NCBI GenBank assembly: GCA_035285725.1
Contig: JAYKJL010000101.1
Span: 17,739 to 81,738 of the forward strand
Direction: 5' to 3'
DNA length: 64,000 bases
Origin: Rivularia sp035285725
Lineage (GTDB): Bacteria > Cyanobacteriota > Cyanobacteriia > Cyanobacteriales > Nostocaceae
Shown here: positions 33,682 to 43,607 of the stretch, piece after piece
Position numbering within the stretch: the first letter of the stretch is position 1
Layout of the letters: each line of letters begins with the position of its first letter
Translations under genes and position numbers: made by a program
The notes under the pieces: model-generated
Told to the model about the DNA's origin: nothing
The model's input: the letters and a program-made list of their open reading frames with translations, nothing else
The model's database searches: none

Positions 33682-34695
33682 ATGAAAAATCTTCTTCCAA
33701 CCCTACTGAAAATCGGTGGAATTACTTTCTCAATAGTAATCTTGACGATAATTATCTTCTATTTCTGGGCTAGTTCTAACGGTTATCCTCGTAACAAGTA
33801 TGGGGAAATTATAGATTACCCAGCTTCACCACCAACTAATAAAGATGAATTGACGGTTATTACTTATAATATAGGTTATCTTTCTGGATTAACTAACAAT
33901 CAAGCTATTAGTAGGGAGAAAAAGCTGTTTGATGACAACCTTAAAACTGTTATTGATGCATTCAAGCCATTAAATGCTGATTTTATCGGTTTGCAAGAAA
34001 TTGATTTAGATTCTAAACGTTCCTTTAATATTAATCAAGTTGATGAATTAGTAGAGAAACTTTCGTTTAATCAAGCCGGAATAGCAATTAACTGGGATAA
34101 AACTTACGTACCGTTTCCCTACCTGCCATTTTCCGCTCACTTTGGCAGAATCTTATCTGGACAAGCGATATTAAGTCGTTATCCTATCACGAATAATAAA
34201 CGCATAGTATTAGATAAAGTTGCTAGTAAACCTTTTTTCTACAACGCTTTTTATTTAGATAGAGTCGCACAAGTCAGCGAAATTAAAGTTAAAAATCGTT
34301 CCGTTATTATCATCAACGTACATTTAGAAGCCTTTGATGTACCCACCCGTCGTAAACAAACCGAATATATCCAAAAACTGCTCTCGGAATATGTTGATAA
34401 ATATCCGGTACTGTTAATCGGTGATTTTAATAGTACAGTTCCTCCCATACCCGAAAACCCCCAACCAACTATTGATATTTTATTAAAAACTGCTGCAATT
34501 AAATCCGCTTTTCCACCCGAAGCTTTAAATAATCCCCAAATTGCAACTTTTCCTTCAGATAAACCCATTGTAAAATTCGATTACGTCTTCTATACTCCTA
34601 AAAATATAGAAGTAATAGAATGGCGAATTGTTGATGAAGTAAAACAAGCTTCTGACCATTTACCCGTGATGGTGAAGTTTCGATTTAAGGATTAG
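33682..34695 (+). CDS. Endonuclease/exonuclease/phosphatase-family protein
   Basis: 337 aa. An N-terminal membrane anchor (residues about 8-30, IGGITFSIVILTIIIFYFWA) puts the enzyme outside the cytoplasmic membrane. The metal-dependent EEP fold follows: VITYNIGY (Asn), FIGLQEIDLDS (Glu), IINVHLEAF, LLIGDFNST (Asp, Asn) and SDHLPVMV (Asp-His) are all present in order. It hydrolyses phosphodiester or phosphomonoester bonds in an unknown substrate, for example a lipid head group, an inositol phosphate or extracellular nucleic acid. It stands alone. Confidence 0.88.
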   Translation: MKNLLPTLLKIGGITFSIVILTIIIFYFWASSNGYPRNKYGEIIDYPASPPTNKDELTVITYNIGYLSGLTNNQAISREKKLFDDNLKTVIDAFKPLNADFIGLQEIDLDSKRSFNINQVDELVEKLSFNQAGIAINWDKTYVPFPYLPFSAHFGRILSGQAILSRYPITNNKRIVLDKVASKPFFYNAFYLDRVAQVSEIKVKNRSVIIINVHLEAFDVPTRRKQTEYIQKLLSEYVDKYPVLLIGDFNSTVPPIPENPQPTIDILLKTAAIKSAFPPEALNNPQIATFPSDKPIVKFDYVFYTPKNIEVIEWRIVDEVKQASDHLPVMVKFRFKD

Positions 34696-34787
34696 GAATT
34701 GGGTATTACATTTTCAAAAATAACATTTTTTAACGCAGAGGAATACAGAGGTTAACGCAAAGGAACGCAAAGTATTTTTGTACTCAC

Positions 34788-35948
34788 ATGATTAATTTAA
34801 ATAAGTTATTAAATACGAAAAATTCAAAGTTAGCTTGGTTACTGCGGTTAAATCTTTTAGGATTGCGAACTGAGTTACAAGAAGCTTTGAAAACAGAACT
34901 TTCTGACCCAGGTTCTGATATTTGTCGGGATTTTTTGCAGGAATTAGATGTAATTTTAGAACCTGAATATCAAAGTAATCAAAGTAATAATACTGAAGAA
35001 ATTCCTTCTTGGGAAGATGTCTTAGAACCAATTGCAAATCAACTTGATCATAACCTGCAATTACAGCAAACTCCTATTGAGCTTAAACTCAAGCCAATTA
35101 CCCAAACTTTACTTTCTCATCAAGAATTATCCCAATATATCGGTGAATATCAATTTAACTTTACCGATGATGCTCAACTATGGAACGAAATGCAACGATT
35201 GCTGTTGCGAGTTCCTCAAAAACAAGCCGATATGTTGCGATCGCAAATCCTCAAACAAGTAAATACCTTGGGTGTAGTGGAAGATAAAGTTTCTCTACGA
35301 CAACTTCCATTTCCTATCTACGAACATATTTACTCTGGTTTAAAAGGTAATATTAAAGCTTCGGGGTTGTGCTTTTCCAATATGATTAATTTTGACGAAC
35401 GATTAGAAACTCAAAAAAGCGGTAGTGAACTCGATATCCTGGCTGCGATTGTTTCTACTTGTCTCAAATTTATCGAAGTAGACTCGCATTTACACCATGC
35501 TTTAAGAAGTGTTGATAGGTTCGGTGTTCGCTCGTTAAACTCAACAGATAAGCCTAAATTTATTACCACTTTGATAGAACGTTTTAACCGGGTTAAAATC
35601 ACTTTTAATACAGACAAATCAATCGCCCTGCGTGCGAGATTGGACTTAGATGAAGCCATACACTCATTAATTTATTTACCATGCGTTGACCGTTTTTCTT
35701 GGTGGGGAAAATTGCAACAAGAAGCACGTCGTACCTTAGAAACAGCCGTACAACAAGCACGTCAAGCAGGTTATTACGTCCAGATTCGTCCTTTATGGGG
35801 AACTTACGCTGATGTTTACCCCTTCTCAAAGGATGATTTACAAATAGATATCGGTGGTATACCCGGAGAAGTTTCCGCCTGTCTACGAGTTTATGCCAAA
35901 ATCAATGATGAAACCCTTCCCGGAAGGGTGTTATTTCGTTCGTCTTGA
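34788..35948 (+). CDS. Hypothetical protein, 386 aa
   Basis: A soluble protein with Leu-rich helical N-terminus (LLRLNLLGLRTELQEALKTEL), an acidic Gln/Asn linker around residue 65, and a C-terminal half with mixed strands ending in QIDIGGIPGEVSACLRVYAKIN. No signal peptide or membrane helices, and no family is recognised. A dispersed repeat (ACGCAGAGG...CGCAAAGG) lies just ahead of the start. Composition and length argue for a real gene. Confidence 0.7.
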   Translation: MINLNKLLNTKNSKLAWLLRLNLLGLRTELQEALKTELSDPGSDICRDFLQELDVILEPEYQSNQSNNTEEIPSWEDVLEPIANQLDHNLQLQQTPIELKLKPITQTLLSHQELSQYIGEYQFNFTDDAQLWNEMQRLLLRVPQKQADMLRSQILKQVNTLGVVEDKVSLRQLPFPIYEHIYSGLKGNIKASGLCFSNMINFDERLETQKSGSELDILAAIVSTCLKFIEVDSHLHHALRSVDRFGVRSLNSTDKPKFITTLIERFNRVKITFNTDKSIALRARLDLDEAIHSLIYLPCVDRFSWWGKLQQEARRTLETAVQQARQAGYYVQIRPLWGTYADVYPFSKDDLQIDIGGIPGEVSACLRVYAKINDETLPGRVLFRSS

Positions 35949-36286
35949 AACACTACTCCCTTCCCGGCAGAAAATTACCGAAAAAAAACCTTCTAGAGGC
36001 GCTCGTGCGCAGAGGAAAGAGGTAAAAAGAGATACATAATCTGTTTGGCGGTTCGGGGGAGTAGTTGATCAGGTCGTAAAAATTAATTAAAATCAAACAC
36101 TTACGTAAATATACGTATATTTAAAAAAAACAGTATTTCAACTGAGCAGCTTTACTTTAGCTTTGAATAAAATACCTTCAACTTTTAGAGAGTGTTTACT
36201 CCTCACTAACCTATTTATTCCTTTAATTTCTTAAAACTGATATAGCACTCAATAAATATCAAAATTTCAGGGAAGCAAATAAATAA
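35949..36286. other. Intergenic region
   Basis: 338 bp. The start (35955-36035) is G/A-rich sequence with CCCTTCCCGGCAG repeats, and the remainder is AT-rich and leads into the PEP-CTERM gene. No gene or strong hairpin is seen. Confidence 0.5.
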
Positions 36287-37309
36287 ATGAGAATTAATAA
36301 ATTATTTTCTGGATTGAGTAGTAGTGCATTATTAGCTACTGTAGTTACGATTGCTGCAAATCCTGCTCAAGCTGCAAATACGACAAATAATCAATATGTA
36401 GAAGTTGAAAAATTGGTAACTGAAAACCAAAAAGTAAATATCACCTTTGATGAAAACGTTGGTGTTGGTAGCAACCCATTATACGGTGGAACGCAACTAG
36501 ATAATTTGTGGTCTAATTACGGCTTAAAGTTAGATTCGAGCCTCAAAAAAGGTGGAAAAAGCGAATTGTGGCTTTTCGATAGTAATTGCCAAGGTACAAC
36601 TTGTACTGGTGACGATCCAGATTTAGCTACCGGAAAAGGTCAAAATGGTAATCTGAAATATAAATCTCCCGAACAAGGTAAAGTCCTGATTATTCAGGAA
36701 GATAATGGGAAAAATGATTTAGAACCAGATGATTATGCAGACCGCAATAATCCTGGTACAATAAAATTCGATTTCAATGAATTTACAGATGGGGTTGGGG
36801 TTTTATTCAATAGTATTAGTCTATTAGACTTTGATGACCCTGGTGATCCAATCTTCAGTGCTATTTTTGCTGATGGTACTAGTACTGGCAACTTCATTTA
36901 TAATGCGAACTTTTTTACAGAGATAGATGTAGAAAATAATGACAGCATCTCAGGAATAAAAGATAAGAAAGCTGATAATAAATTTGTTGTCAAAGATATT
37001 AACGCAAACAGTACTTATATTAGTGAAATGAAACTTTTGAGTACTAGTTGGGACGGAAACCGATATGTTACGGGTGACAATTCACTTAGAGAATACAATT
37101 TCGATTTCGGCGATAAAAGAGTTACACAATTTAATATTACTTTACCTGGAAGTGGTGCGGTTACGGGATTAAATTACCATCGTCAAGTCAAGACGTTAAA
37201 AACTGTGAAAAGAAAAGTACCAGAACCCACTTCTATTTTAGGCTTAGTTGCAGTCAGCGCAGTTATTGGTTCTTCTCTCAAGCGTAAATACAAATCTTCA
37301 AATATCTAA
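36287..37309 (+). CDS. PEP-CTERM-anchored exported protein
   Basis: 340 aa. It has a signal peptide (residues 1-30, ending NPAQAA). The mature domain is acidic and beta-rich with Asn/Asp/Gly clusters (DSNCQGTTCTGDDPDLATG), which can bind calcium. The C-terminus is a textbook PEP-CTERM sorting tail: VPEPTSILGLVAVSAVIG then basic KRKYK. Such proteins are processed by exosortase and placed in the extracellular matrix or sheath. Ligand and role unknown. A terminator follows at 37341. Confidence 0.88.
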   Translation: MRINKLFSGLSSSALLATVVTIAANPAQAANTTNNQYVEVEKLVTENQKVNITFDENVGVGSNPLYGGTQLDNLWSNYGLKLDSSLKKGGKSELWLFDSNCQGTTCTGDDPDLATGKGQNGNLKYKSPEQGKVLIIQEDNGKNDLEPDDYADRNNPGTIKFDFNEFTDGVGVLFNSISLLDFDDPGDPIFSAIFADGTSTGNFIYNANFFTEIDVENNDSISGIKDKKADNKFVVKDINANSTYISEMKLLSTSWDGNRYVTGDNSLREYNFDFGDKRVTQFNITLPGSGAVTGLNYHRQVKTLKTVKRKVPEPTSILGLVAVSAVIGSSLKRKYKSSNI

Positions 37310-37340
37310 ATTAATTAGAAAAAACTTGTTTAATGCACTG

Positions 37341-37370
37341 AAATTCCCTTTAAATGGGAATTTTTTTTTG
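37341..37370. terminator. Bidirectional terminator PEP-CTERM/cysK
   Basis: AAATTCCC (37341-37348) and GGGAATTT (37356-37363) with a run of nine T on the plus strand. It separates the convergent PEP-CTERM and cysK genes. Confidence 0.75.
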
Positions 37371-37374
37371 CTTA

Positions 37375-38343
37375 CTACCCAACCGCAGCTACTTCCCTAC
37401 CTAAATCTTGAAACATTGGGGTACTCAAATATCTTTCTCCAAAAGAAGGTTGAATCATCACAATCAAACGTCCCTTATTTTCCGCACGCTTAGCAATTTC
37501 AATTGCAGCACACAAAGCCGCACCAGAGGAAATACCCGATAGTATTCCTTCCTCTTTTGCTAAACGTCTTCCCATCGCGATCGCATCTTCATCACTCACA
37601 GCAATTACTTGATCAATCAAATCCTGACGTAAAACTTCTGGAATAAACCCAGCACCTATACCTTGAATTTTATGAGGTCCTGGTTGTCCACCAGCGAGTA
37701 CGGGACTGTTTTTAGGTTCTACTGCAATTACTTGAAAACTCGGCTTACGCTGCTTAATTACTTCGGCAATCCCGGTAATTGTTCCGCCGGTACCAACACC
37801 AGCAACTACAAAATCAACTTCTCCATCGGTGTCTTCCCAAATCTCTTCTGCTGTGGTTTCGCGATGAATTTGGGGATTCGCTGGATTGCTGAATTGCTGT
37901 AACATATAAGCATTGGGAGTATTAGCGACAATTGTTTCTGCTGTCTTAATTGCTCCGCGCATCCCCTCTTGAGCTGGTGTCAATTCTAAAGAAGCACCGT
38001 AAGCTTTGAGCATCGCTCGTCTTTCTAAACTCATACTTTCGGGCATTGTTAAAATCAAACGGTAGCCAAGGGCTGCTGCTACCATTGCTAAACCAATTCC
38101 GGTGTTACCGGATGTCGGTTCTACTAAAATGCTTTTTCCTGGTTCAATTAATCCTTGTTCTTCGGCTTTTTTGACCATATTCGCTGCAATCCGGTCTTTT
38201 ACGGAAGCTGCTGGATTCATTCCCTCTAATTTCACCACAATTCTGGCAACACATCCGGCTTGTTGAGGAATTTTGTTCAGTTCTACTAATGGTGTTCTAC
38301 CGATCAGTTCTGTGACATCGTGAGCAATTCGCATCTGTTTCAA
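37375..38343 (-). CDS. cysK: Cysteine synthase A
   Basis: 322 aa O-acetylserine (thiol)-lyase, PLP-dependent; makes cysteine from O-acetylserine and sulfide in the cytoplasm. The PLP lysine is in NPAASVKDRIA, the substrate loop PTSGNTGIGLA is intact, and GTGGTITG binds the phosphate. The end (PSFGERYLSTPMF) is typical. MRIAHDVTELIGRTP suggests the ATG at 38334 as an alternative start to 38343. Confidence 0.95.
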   Translation of the reverse strand: MKQMRIAHDVTELIGRTPLVELNKIPQQAGCVARIVVKLEGMNPAASVKDRIAANMVKKAEEQGLIEPGKSILVEPTSGNTGIGLAMVAAALGYRLILTMPESMSLERRAMLKAYGASLELTPAQEGMRGAIKTAETIVANTPNAYMLQQFSNPANPQIHRETTAEEIWEDTDGEVDFVVAGVGTGGTITGIAEVIKQRKPSFQVIAVEPKNSPVLAGGQPGPHKIQGIGAGFIPEVLRQDLIDQVIAVSDEDAIAMGRRLAKEEGILSGISSGAALCAAIEIAKRAENKGRLIVMIQPSFGERYLSTPMFQDLGREVAAVG

Positions 38344-39129
38344 TCCTTTTTTTGTGTTTTTTTTGACAGATTTATTTACTTTATATTAATTTTTAAAGCG
38401 GAAATATTAATAATTTTAAAGTAATTCGATAAAAATGTTATCATCAATAAACTTTAATTAATTGAATTATTCTAATTTTTGAATAAAATCATTTGGAATC
38501 ATAGTTAAGAAAAATATTTATCTATATATATTATCTAATTTTGAGCAAAGTTCCAAATTAGAAGTATCTTTAATTAGATAATTGATGATAAGTACAGTTA
38601 TGCAGAAATAATACTAGCACTTAAAATTGCTGAAAAGTCCATAAAATAGGTTTTATTTCTTTGTACTTTAATTCTACCATTGCGATTCAAGTTGATAAGT
38701 GTTAACTCTTAACTGTTAACTGATAGCTGATAACTGTCTTTGAGTACAAAAAATTATAGAACCCCAGTTTATAAATACTAATACCCCTACCTAAAAAGAC
38801 TAGAACCCCTACCCCAAAAAATATTAAATCCTTACCATAATTGAATTGTAAGCCTTGAGTACAAACATAATTAACTTAATAAATCCAAGGGCGATCGCAT
38901 TGAGTTATCACTTGAAGGCTGACTGATATAACAGCTATAGGATTTACGCAGAGATTCCCCTCTACCCCCCCGTTTTTTCGGGGGGGCTTCTTAAACCCTC
39001 TATAAGGAAGTTATGTGTAAATTGTCTTTCTACACAATCTTAGATATTGATTAGATATTTACGACAGTATACAAAATCTACAGCTATATACTGTTTCATT
39101 GGCTTGACGTTAGGCAATTTTAAAAAGCC
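38344..39129. other. Long intergenic region with GC-rich hairpin
   Basis: 786 bp without a gene. Most is AT-rich. It contains a GTTAACT heptamer tract (38700-38735), a row of ACCCCTACC-type segments (38760-38835), a HIP1 site near 38891, and a perfect hairpin CCCCCCCG-TTTTTT-CGGGGGGG at 38965-38986 followed by CTTCTT. The hairpin is a common dispersed cyanobacterial repeat and may end transcription. Confidence 0.6.
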
Positions 39130-39522
39130 ATGATGAAATTAAAACTAATAAATCTATTTGCTGTTTGTTTAATTACTCTAACGGTACTTTTTCCCAGCCT
39201 ACTAGTATTTGGTATGGTATGGAAGAAACATCTCAATTTTGTAGAAATTCAGCAGCATACACCTTCATACAATCAAAGTATAGAAAGCGAATGCTCTACA
39301 TTTGAAATACAAACTAATTTTGCCATAAATAATCATGAAAAACTAAACTTATCTAATAACTATCAAATTCGCCATTTGTGGAGATGGCTTTTTTTATTTA
39401 TACCATTTTGTATGGTAGTTGCAATTTATTTATATGACAGATATTTAGTTTGTCGCGCTCATATACATCAACAACAAGTAGAAATGTTGGAGAAATTATG
39501 GCAGCAAAGTCTAGAAAAGTAG
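39130..39522 (+). CDS. Small two-helix membrane protein, 130 aa
   Basis: Two transmembrane helices (about residues 7-29 and 84-104) flank a polar loop with one Cys, and a coiled-coil-like C-terminal tail (HIHQQQVEMLEKLWQQS) would sit in the cytoplasm. No family is recognised. It is the first of five small same-direction genes up to 41221, with 18 bp to the next. Confidence 0.65.
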   Translation: MMKLKLINLFAVCLITLTVLFPSLLVFGMVWKKHLNFVEIQQHTPSYNQSIESECSTFEIQTNFAINNHEKLNLSNNYQIRHLWRWLFLFIPFCMVVAIYLYDRYLVCRAHIHQQQVEMLEKLWQQSLEK

Positions 39523-39540
39523 TAATAAGAGTTTAAAAAA

Positions 39541-39798
39541 ATGATGTCTTCAGAACAACGTCAAAATCAGTATTACATTTTAATTGAGGAATTATTAAAA
39601 TGTCCTAATGGTAAAGAACCCGAACTTATAGAAGCTAATTCTGAGCTATTAGATGCAGAATTTATCAAATTAATGATGCAAGTTGCAACATCATTCGCTC
39701 ATAACGGAAATGAAGACGGAGCCAAGTTTTTAATACATATTGCACGAGAATTATCTAAACAATTAGGATTTTACCCTCAAGTTCCAAACAAGGAGTAA
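39541..39798 (+). CDS. 85-aa helical protein resembling TPR-CHAT N-terminal region
   Basis: The segment LLKCPNGKEPELIEANSELL followed by FIKLMMQVATSFAHNG and FLIHIARELSKQLG resembles the short helical domain found at the N-terminus of many cyanobacterial TPR/CHAT-domain proteins, here free-standing. Probably a protein-interaction module. It is 2 bp from the next gene, so translation is likely coupled. Confidence 0.7.
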   Translation: MMSSEQRQNQYYILIEELLKCPNGKEPELIEANSELLDAEFIKLMMQVATSFAHNGNEDGAKFLIHIARELSKQLGFYPQVPNKE

Positions 39799-39800
39799 AA

Positions 39801-40112
39801 ATGCTATTGACGGTAGATGAGGCACAACAAATTGCTTTAGAATTTCTGATTAGCGAGTGGAATATATCAGATGAATATAAAGACTGGTTTACAGTAATTG
39901 ATTGTCGCCTCATTGGTCAAAATTGGTATATTGTTGAAGTTGCTGTCCCAGGATTTCCTGATAGATGGTACTTTCAAGTTTATGATACCGCAGAATGCGA
40001 CCCCAACTACACATTTATCTCGCCAATTCGCGGTTGTGAAGGATATACCGACCTTACTAGTTTACCTGAATTAATCGCAGAAGTTTTAGTTTGCGAACGT
40101 AATTCTCGATAA
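39801..40112 (+). CDS. Hypothetical protein, 103 aa
   Basis: An acidic soluble protein: helical LTVDEAQQIALEFLISEW, then a beta meander (FTVIDCRLIGQNWYIVEVAV; DRWYFQVYDTAE). The pattern of a helix followed by strands recalls small NTF2- or immunity-like folds, but no family can be named. It starts 2 bp after the preceding stop (GGAG precedes the ATG), so the two form an operon. Confidence 0.65.
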   Translation: MLLTVDEAQQIALEFLISEWNISDEYKDWFTVIDCRLIGQNWYIVEVAVPGFPDRWYFQVYDTAECDPNYTFISPIRGCEGYTDLTSLPELIAEVLVCERNSR

Positions 40113-40282
40113 TTTATAACAGTTGACAGTTGACAGTTAACTGTTTCTTTATTTTTATCATTAAATAAAATTTTCGATAATCAACTTTAAATAAATAATA
40201 AATCCTTCAATAGTCGTATTTTTTATAAATCATATTATGCTATATTAATAATGTTTTATAATCTACAGAAATATGTAGTAAA

Positions 40283-40618
40283 ATGATTAGCGAAGAGACT
40301 CTTGCTAAGGAATATATTCGAGTCATTAATGAGTATTATCCAAAAGTAGGAGAAGTACTTGATGGCTGTTATGTGAAAGTAATCACAACTTACTGGGGAC
40401 GACCTCCTAAGCGCTTGCGACATTTAGGGATTTATTGTCCGGAGGACATCATATGTTACGTACAAAATCATAAACAAATACTTATGGATGTTGCGGAAAA
40501 TATGGGATTAGTCCAAGTTGTATTTCGCAATGCTTCGCGTTTACTGCGTGACCCAATGTCCAAGATAAAAGAATCCGACCCGCGTATGTGGCTGGATTTG
40601 CAATGGGTTTCTCAATAG
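40283..40618 (+). CDS. Hypothetical protein, 111 aa
   Basis: A basic soluble protein (EYIRVINEYYPKVGEVLDG; GRPPKRLRHLGIYCPEDIIC). No recognised domain or membrane segment. It lies 170 bp after the preceding small gene, in the same direction. Composition is that of a real cyanobacterial protein. Confidence 0.6.
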   Translation: MISEETLAKEYIRVINEYYPKVGEVLDGCYVKVITTYWGRPPKRLRHLGIYCPEDIICYVQNHKQILMDVAENMGLVQVVFRNASRLLRDPMSKIKESDPRMWLDLQWVSQ

Positions 40619-40849
40619 AATAATTTGGTGCTAAAAATTGTACTTGAGGGTAATGGTAATAGTAAATTATTCCTTGATAATTTAGTTATTGGTGATAATT
40701 AGTGAGATTACTTTGCTCTAAATGACCCGATTTATTCACTAGGAATAATTATCTCTCCAACTCAAAACCGTTTCCAACTGAACGTAAAATCAAGAAGTTT
40801 TTTATTGCCCAATTAAACTAACTGAGATTAGATACAAAGGGCTTGTATT

Positions 40850-41221
40850 ATGATGAATAAATCCTTCATTCATGCGGATGATTTACCACCGAATGAGGTA
40901 ACAAAAAGCGACAAAATGTTACTTCTAGAATTAGAAAGAAGTACTGGAAAATGTTTCTACGAAACTTGTGACGGTATTACTCAAGCATTACTATCAAATT
41001 GTTTTTGGTATCTGACCATTGACACCGAATATCTCACATTAGTGATTCACTGTCCAGATATAATAACTTACTGGCATATAGTGAGCAATATTGTACAATT
41101 AGGCATGAAACTTCAACCCCTTGCTTCAAGTGCGATAATCCGGGTAAATCCACCTCCTGGAAAAGCAACAACCTTTGAAATTGGTGTTGATGAAGTATCA
41201 GCTTTCCGGGATTGGCTGTGA
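40850..41221 (+). CDS. Hypothetical protein, 123 aa, overlapping a convergent gene
   Basis: MMNKSFIHADDLPPNEVTKS start; the middle is a mixed helix/strand fold (CFWYLTIDTEYLTLVIHCPD). No family is recognised. Its last 24 bp overlap the 3' end of the convergent deacetylase gene (41198-42250), so the two transcripts are antisense at their ends. Confidence 0.65.
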   Translation: MMNKSFIHADDLPPNEVTKSDKMLLLELERSTGKCFYETCDGITQALLSNCFWYLTIDTEYLTLVIHCPDIITYWHIVSNIVQLGMKLQPLASSAIIRVNPPPGKATTFEIGVDEVSAFRDWL

Positions 41222-42250
41222 TGTTAGTTCTAAATATTCCGAACAAGAAATTGCTTTTCCTCCCGAAGCTTGATCAACCATTTCTTGCAAACGAGATTGA
41301 CCAAAACGTCCGAGAGTTAACAAATTTTCCGACTCTCCAGCAAACATTTCATCTAAGTCGTTCATTGCTAAAGCTGCGATATATCCAGAATCCTTTACTA
41401 ATTTTCTCACTCGCTCATCATTTTTACCAGTAGGATAGGTAAAGTAGCGGATTGATATACCCAAATTTTTCTCTAGTAATTGCTTAGACTCTACTATTTC
41501 TGGAACAAGTTCTTCATCAGATAACTTAGTTAAATCTGGTGGATGAGTTTTACTATGAGCGGCTATAGTTACCAAAGAGTCATCAGCCATAATTTTCAGT
41601 TGCTCCCATGTCACATGGGAGCGACCTGTATTAATCCCCATATTTTTCGTATAAACTGAGAAAATCGCCGGATAATTGTACTTTTTGAGTAACGGATAAA
41701 CATATTCATAATGACCTCCATAACCATCATCAAATGATAGTAAAATAGGCTTTTCTGGTAATGGACTTCCGCTGCGTAAATGAATAATTAATTGGTCTAA
41801 ACTAATTGGAGTTACACCTTTAGATTTGATTAATTCAAAATGAGATTCTAATTCTTCTGGGGTAACATCAAAAAATACTTCTTTTTTCGGCAAAATATCG
41901 TGATACATTGCTATCGGGACTTTAGCTTTTCTTGCTTCACTGTTAATTGAGGGTATTGGTACAGCATCCAAAGAAAGAGGAACATTAGCATCAGCTTCTG
42001 TTTTTACCAATATTTGTTCTTGAGATAAACTTTTCTCATCCCAAGGTTGTAAATTTCTATCTATAGTTTGATATTGTTGACAAAATTGCTCTAAATTTAA
42101 AGCAGATACTGTTTTTTCTACAGAAACTGGAGAATCACCTTGATTTTCGCTTTTAGAATAAAAATTCAAAGCTAATAAACCAGTAGAAATTACCACAATA
42201 CCGCCGATTAAAGGGATAAATTTGAGTAAATTATTAGATTTTGGTTGCAT
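41198..42250 (-). CDS. Membrane-anchored polysaccharide deacetylase
   Basis: 350 aa. An N-terminal signal anchor (LLKFIPLIGGIVVISTGLLA) places the catalytic domain outside. CE4 motifs: ILLSFDDGYGGHYEY (Asp pair), AAHSKTHPPDL with H-x3-H, and FTYPTGKNDERVRKLV (a PgaB-like motif 3). The order and the MYHDI motif in PIAMYHDILPKKEVFF are like PgaB/IcaB-type poly-N-acetylglucosamine deacetylases, so the substrate is probably an exported amino-sugar polymer. It is longer than the deacetylase at 1976-2665 and belongs to another subgroup. Confidence 0.9.
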   Translation of the reverse strand: MQPKSNNLLKFIPLIGGIVVISTGLLALNFYSKSENQGDSPVSVEKTVSALNLEQFCQQYQTIDRNLQPWDEKSLSQEQILVKTEADANVPLSLDAVPIPSINSEARKAKVPIAMYHDILPKKEVFFDVTPEELESHFELIKSKGVTPISLDQLIIHLRSGSPLPEKPILLSFDDGYGGHYEYVYPLLKKYNYPAIFSVYTKNMGINTGRSHVTWEQLKIMADDSLVTIAAHSKTHPPDLTKLSDEELVPEIVESKQLLEKNLGISIRYFTYPTGKNDERVRKLVKDSGYIAALAMNDLDEMFAGESENLLTLGRFGQSRLQEMVDQASGGKAISCSEYLELTSQPIPES

Positions 42251-42521
42251 AAGTTTTAATATAAGTTAGTGTAATTAGCGTTGTTGATTTGTATATATGG
42301 CGGTTTAAACCGCGACTACACAAACAAAACCCACCTGCGTGGGTTCAAGAAATTTATTTTAATAGCTCGATACAAAAAGATTAAATATAAAACGTATTTA
42401 ATGCAAGTCTATAAAATACAAATGTCAAGGTTAAAGGTTATAGGTTATAGGTTATAGGTCAAAGTGAATCGAACCATTACCAATAACTCAATTAACTGTC
42501 AACTGTCCACTGTCAACTAAT
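42251..42521. other. Intergenic region with STRR
   Basis: 271 bp; includes a GGTTATA/GGTTAAA heptamer tract at 42428-42460 and CAACTGTCCACTGTC repeats. No gene. Confidence 0.5.
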
Positions 42522-43607
42522 TTACGGATACAACTTATCTCCGGTAGCGGAATCAAATAAAAATAATTTTTGCAAATCTAATTGTAAATTCAATTTATCA
42601 CCGACGTGAAAACGGATATTTCCACTGGTTTGCACGTTTAATATTATTGCAGTACCGAGTACCGTGACGCGAATCAAGGTTTCTCTCCCCAAGGGTTCGA
42701 CTAATTTCACTTCTACTTGTAAAATATCGGCTTGAGATTCATTCTGAATTTGGATATCTTCTGGACGAATGCCCAAATCAAAAGTTTGTCCTTCTGGTAA
42801 ACGTAATTTCTCTTTTAAATCGCTGGGAATAGTTAAAATTTGTCCGTTGATATCAAAACCCGCAGCAGTACACTTCGCCGGTATAATATTCATCGGTGGA
42901 TTTCCTAAGAAAGTTGCCACCATCCGGTTAATCGGATGAGCGTAAATACTTTGTGGTTCGCCAATTTGTTGAATATTTCCTCCACTCAATACTACAATTT
43001 TATCCGCTAAGGTCATTGCTTCTACTTGGTCATGGGTCACATATACCGTGGTAATACCAATATTTTGATGTAGCTCTTTTAACTCAGCCCGCGTATCGTC
43101 TCGCAATTGCGCGTCTAAATTTGACAACGGTTCATCTAGTAAAAATACTTGGGGTTGACGAGCGATCGCCCTTCCTAAAGCTACCCGTTGTTGCTGTCCC
43201 CCAGAAAGTTGTTTGGGTTTACGATCAAGTAGGTGTTCCAAAGATAGCGATCGCGCTACAGTTTCTACTCTTTCTCGAATCAATTTCGAGTCAAATTTCC
43301 GCATTTTCAGCCCAAAAGCGATATTTTCCGCCACACTCATATGGGGGTAGAGTGCATAATTTTGAAACACCATCGCTACATCTCGCTGTCTTGCGGGGAC
43401 ATTGTTCATCAACTTATCCCCAATAAAAAGTTTACCGGATGTAGCAGATTCTAAACCCGCAATAGTCCGTAAAATAGTAGACTTCCCGCATCCCGAAGGA
43501 CCTACCAAAACCCAAAACTCACCATCAGGAATCGTGAATGTAATGTCATCGATAGCCGTGACGTTGTTAAATTTACGCTTGATACTTTCTAAAGTAACTT
43601 TTGCCAT
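42522..43607 (-). CDS. Sugar/glycerol-phosphate-type ABC transporter ATPase (MalK/UgpC)
   Basis: 361 aa. Nucleotide-binding domain with Walker A GPSGCGKST, Q-loop, signature LSGGQQQRVALGRA and Walker B VFLLDEPLSNLD. The C-terminal regulatory OB-type domain (about 240-361; FDLGIRPEDIQI) is typical of the CUT1/MalK group. No permease or binding protein is beside it, so it may be a shared energy subunit for several importers, as MsmK is elsewhere (inference). Upstream of the start is a GGTAATT repeat tract. Confidence 0.92.
   Translation of the reverse strand: MAKVTLESIKRKFNNVTAIDDITFTIPDGEFWVLVGPSGCGKSTILRTIAGLESATSGKLFIGDKLMNNVPARQRDVAMVFQNYALYPHMSVAENIAFGLKMRKFDSKLIRERVETVARSLSLEHLLDRKPKQLSGGQQQRVALGRAIARQPQVFLLDEPLSNLDAQLRDDTRAELKELHQNIGITTVYVTHDQVEAMTLADKIVVLSGGNIQQIGEPQSIYAHPINRMVATFLGNPPMNIIPAKCTAAGFDINGQILTIPSDLKEKLRLPEGQTFDLGIRPEDIQIQNESQADILQVEVKLVEPLGRETLIRVTVLGTAIILNVQTSGNIRFHVGDKLNLQLDLQKLFLFDSATGDKLYP

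Noticed and set aside
35854..36039. 61-codon frame at the end of the 386-aa gene
   Set aside because: A shadow in another frame of a well-supported gene, running into a low-complexity repeat.
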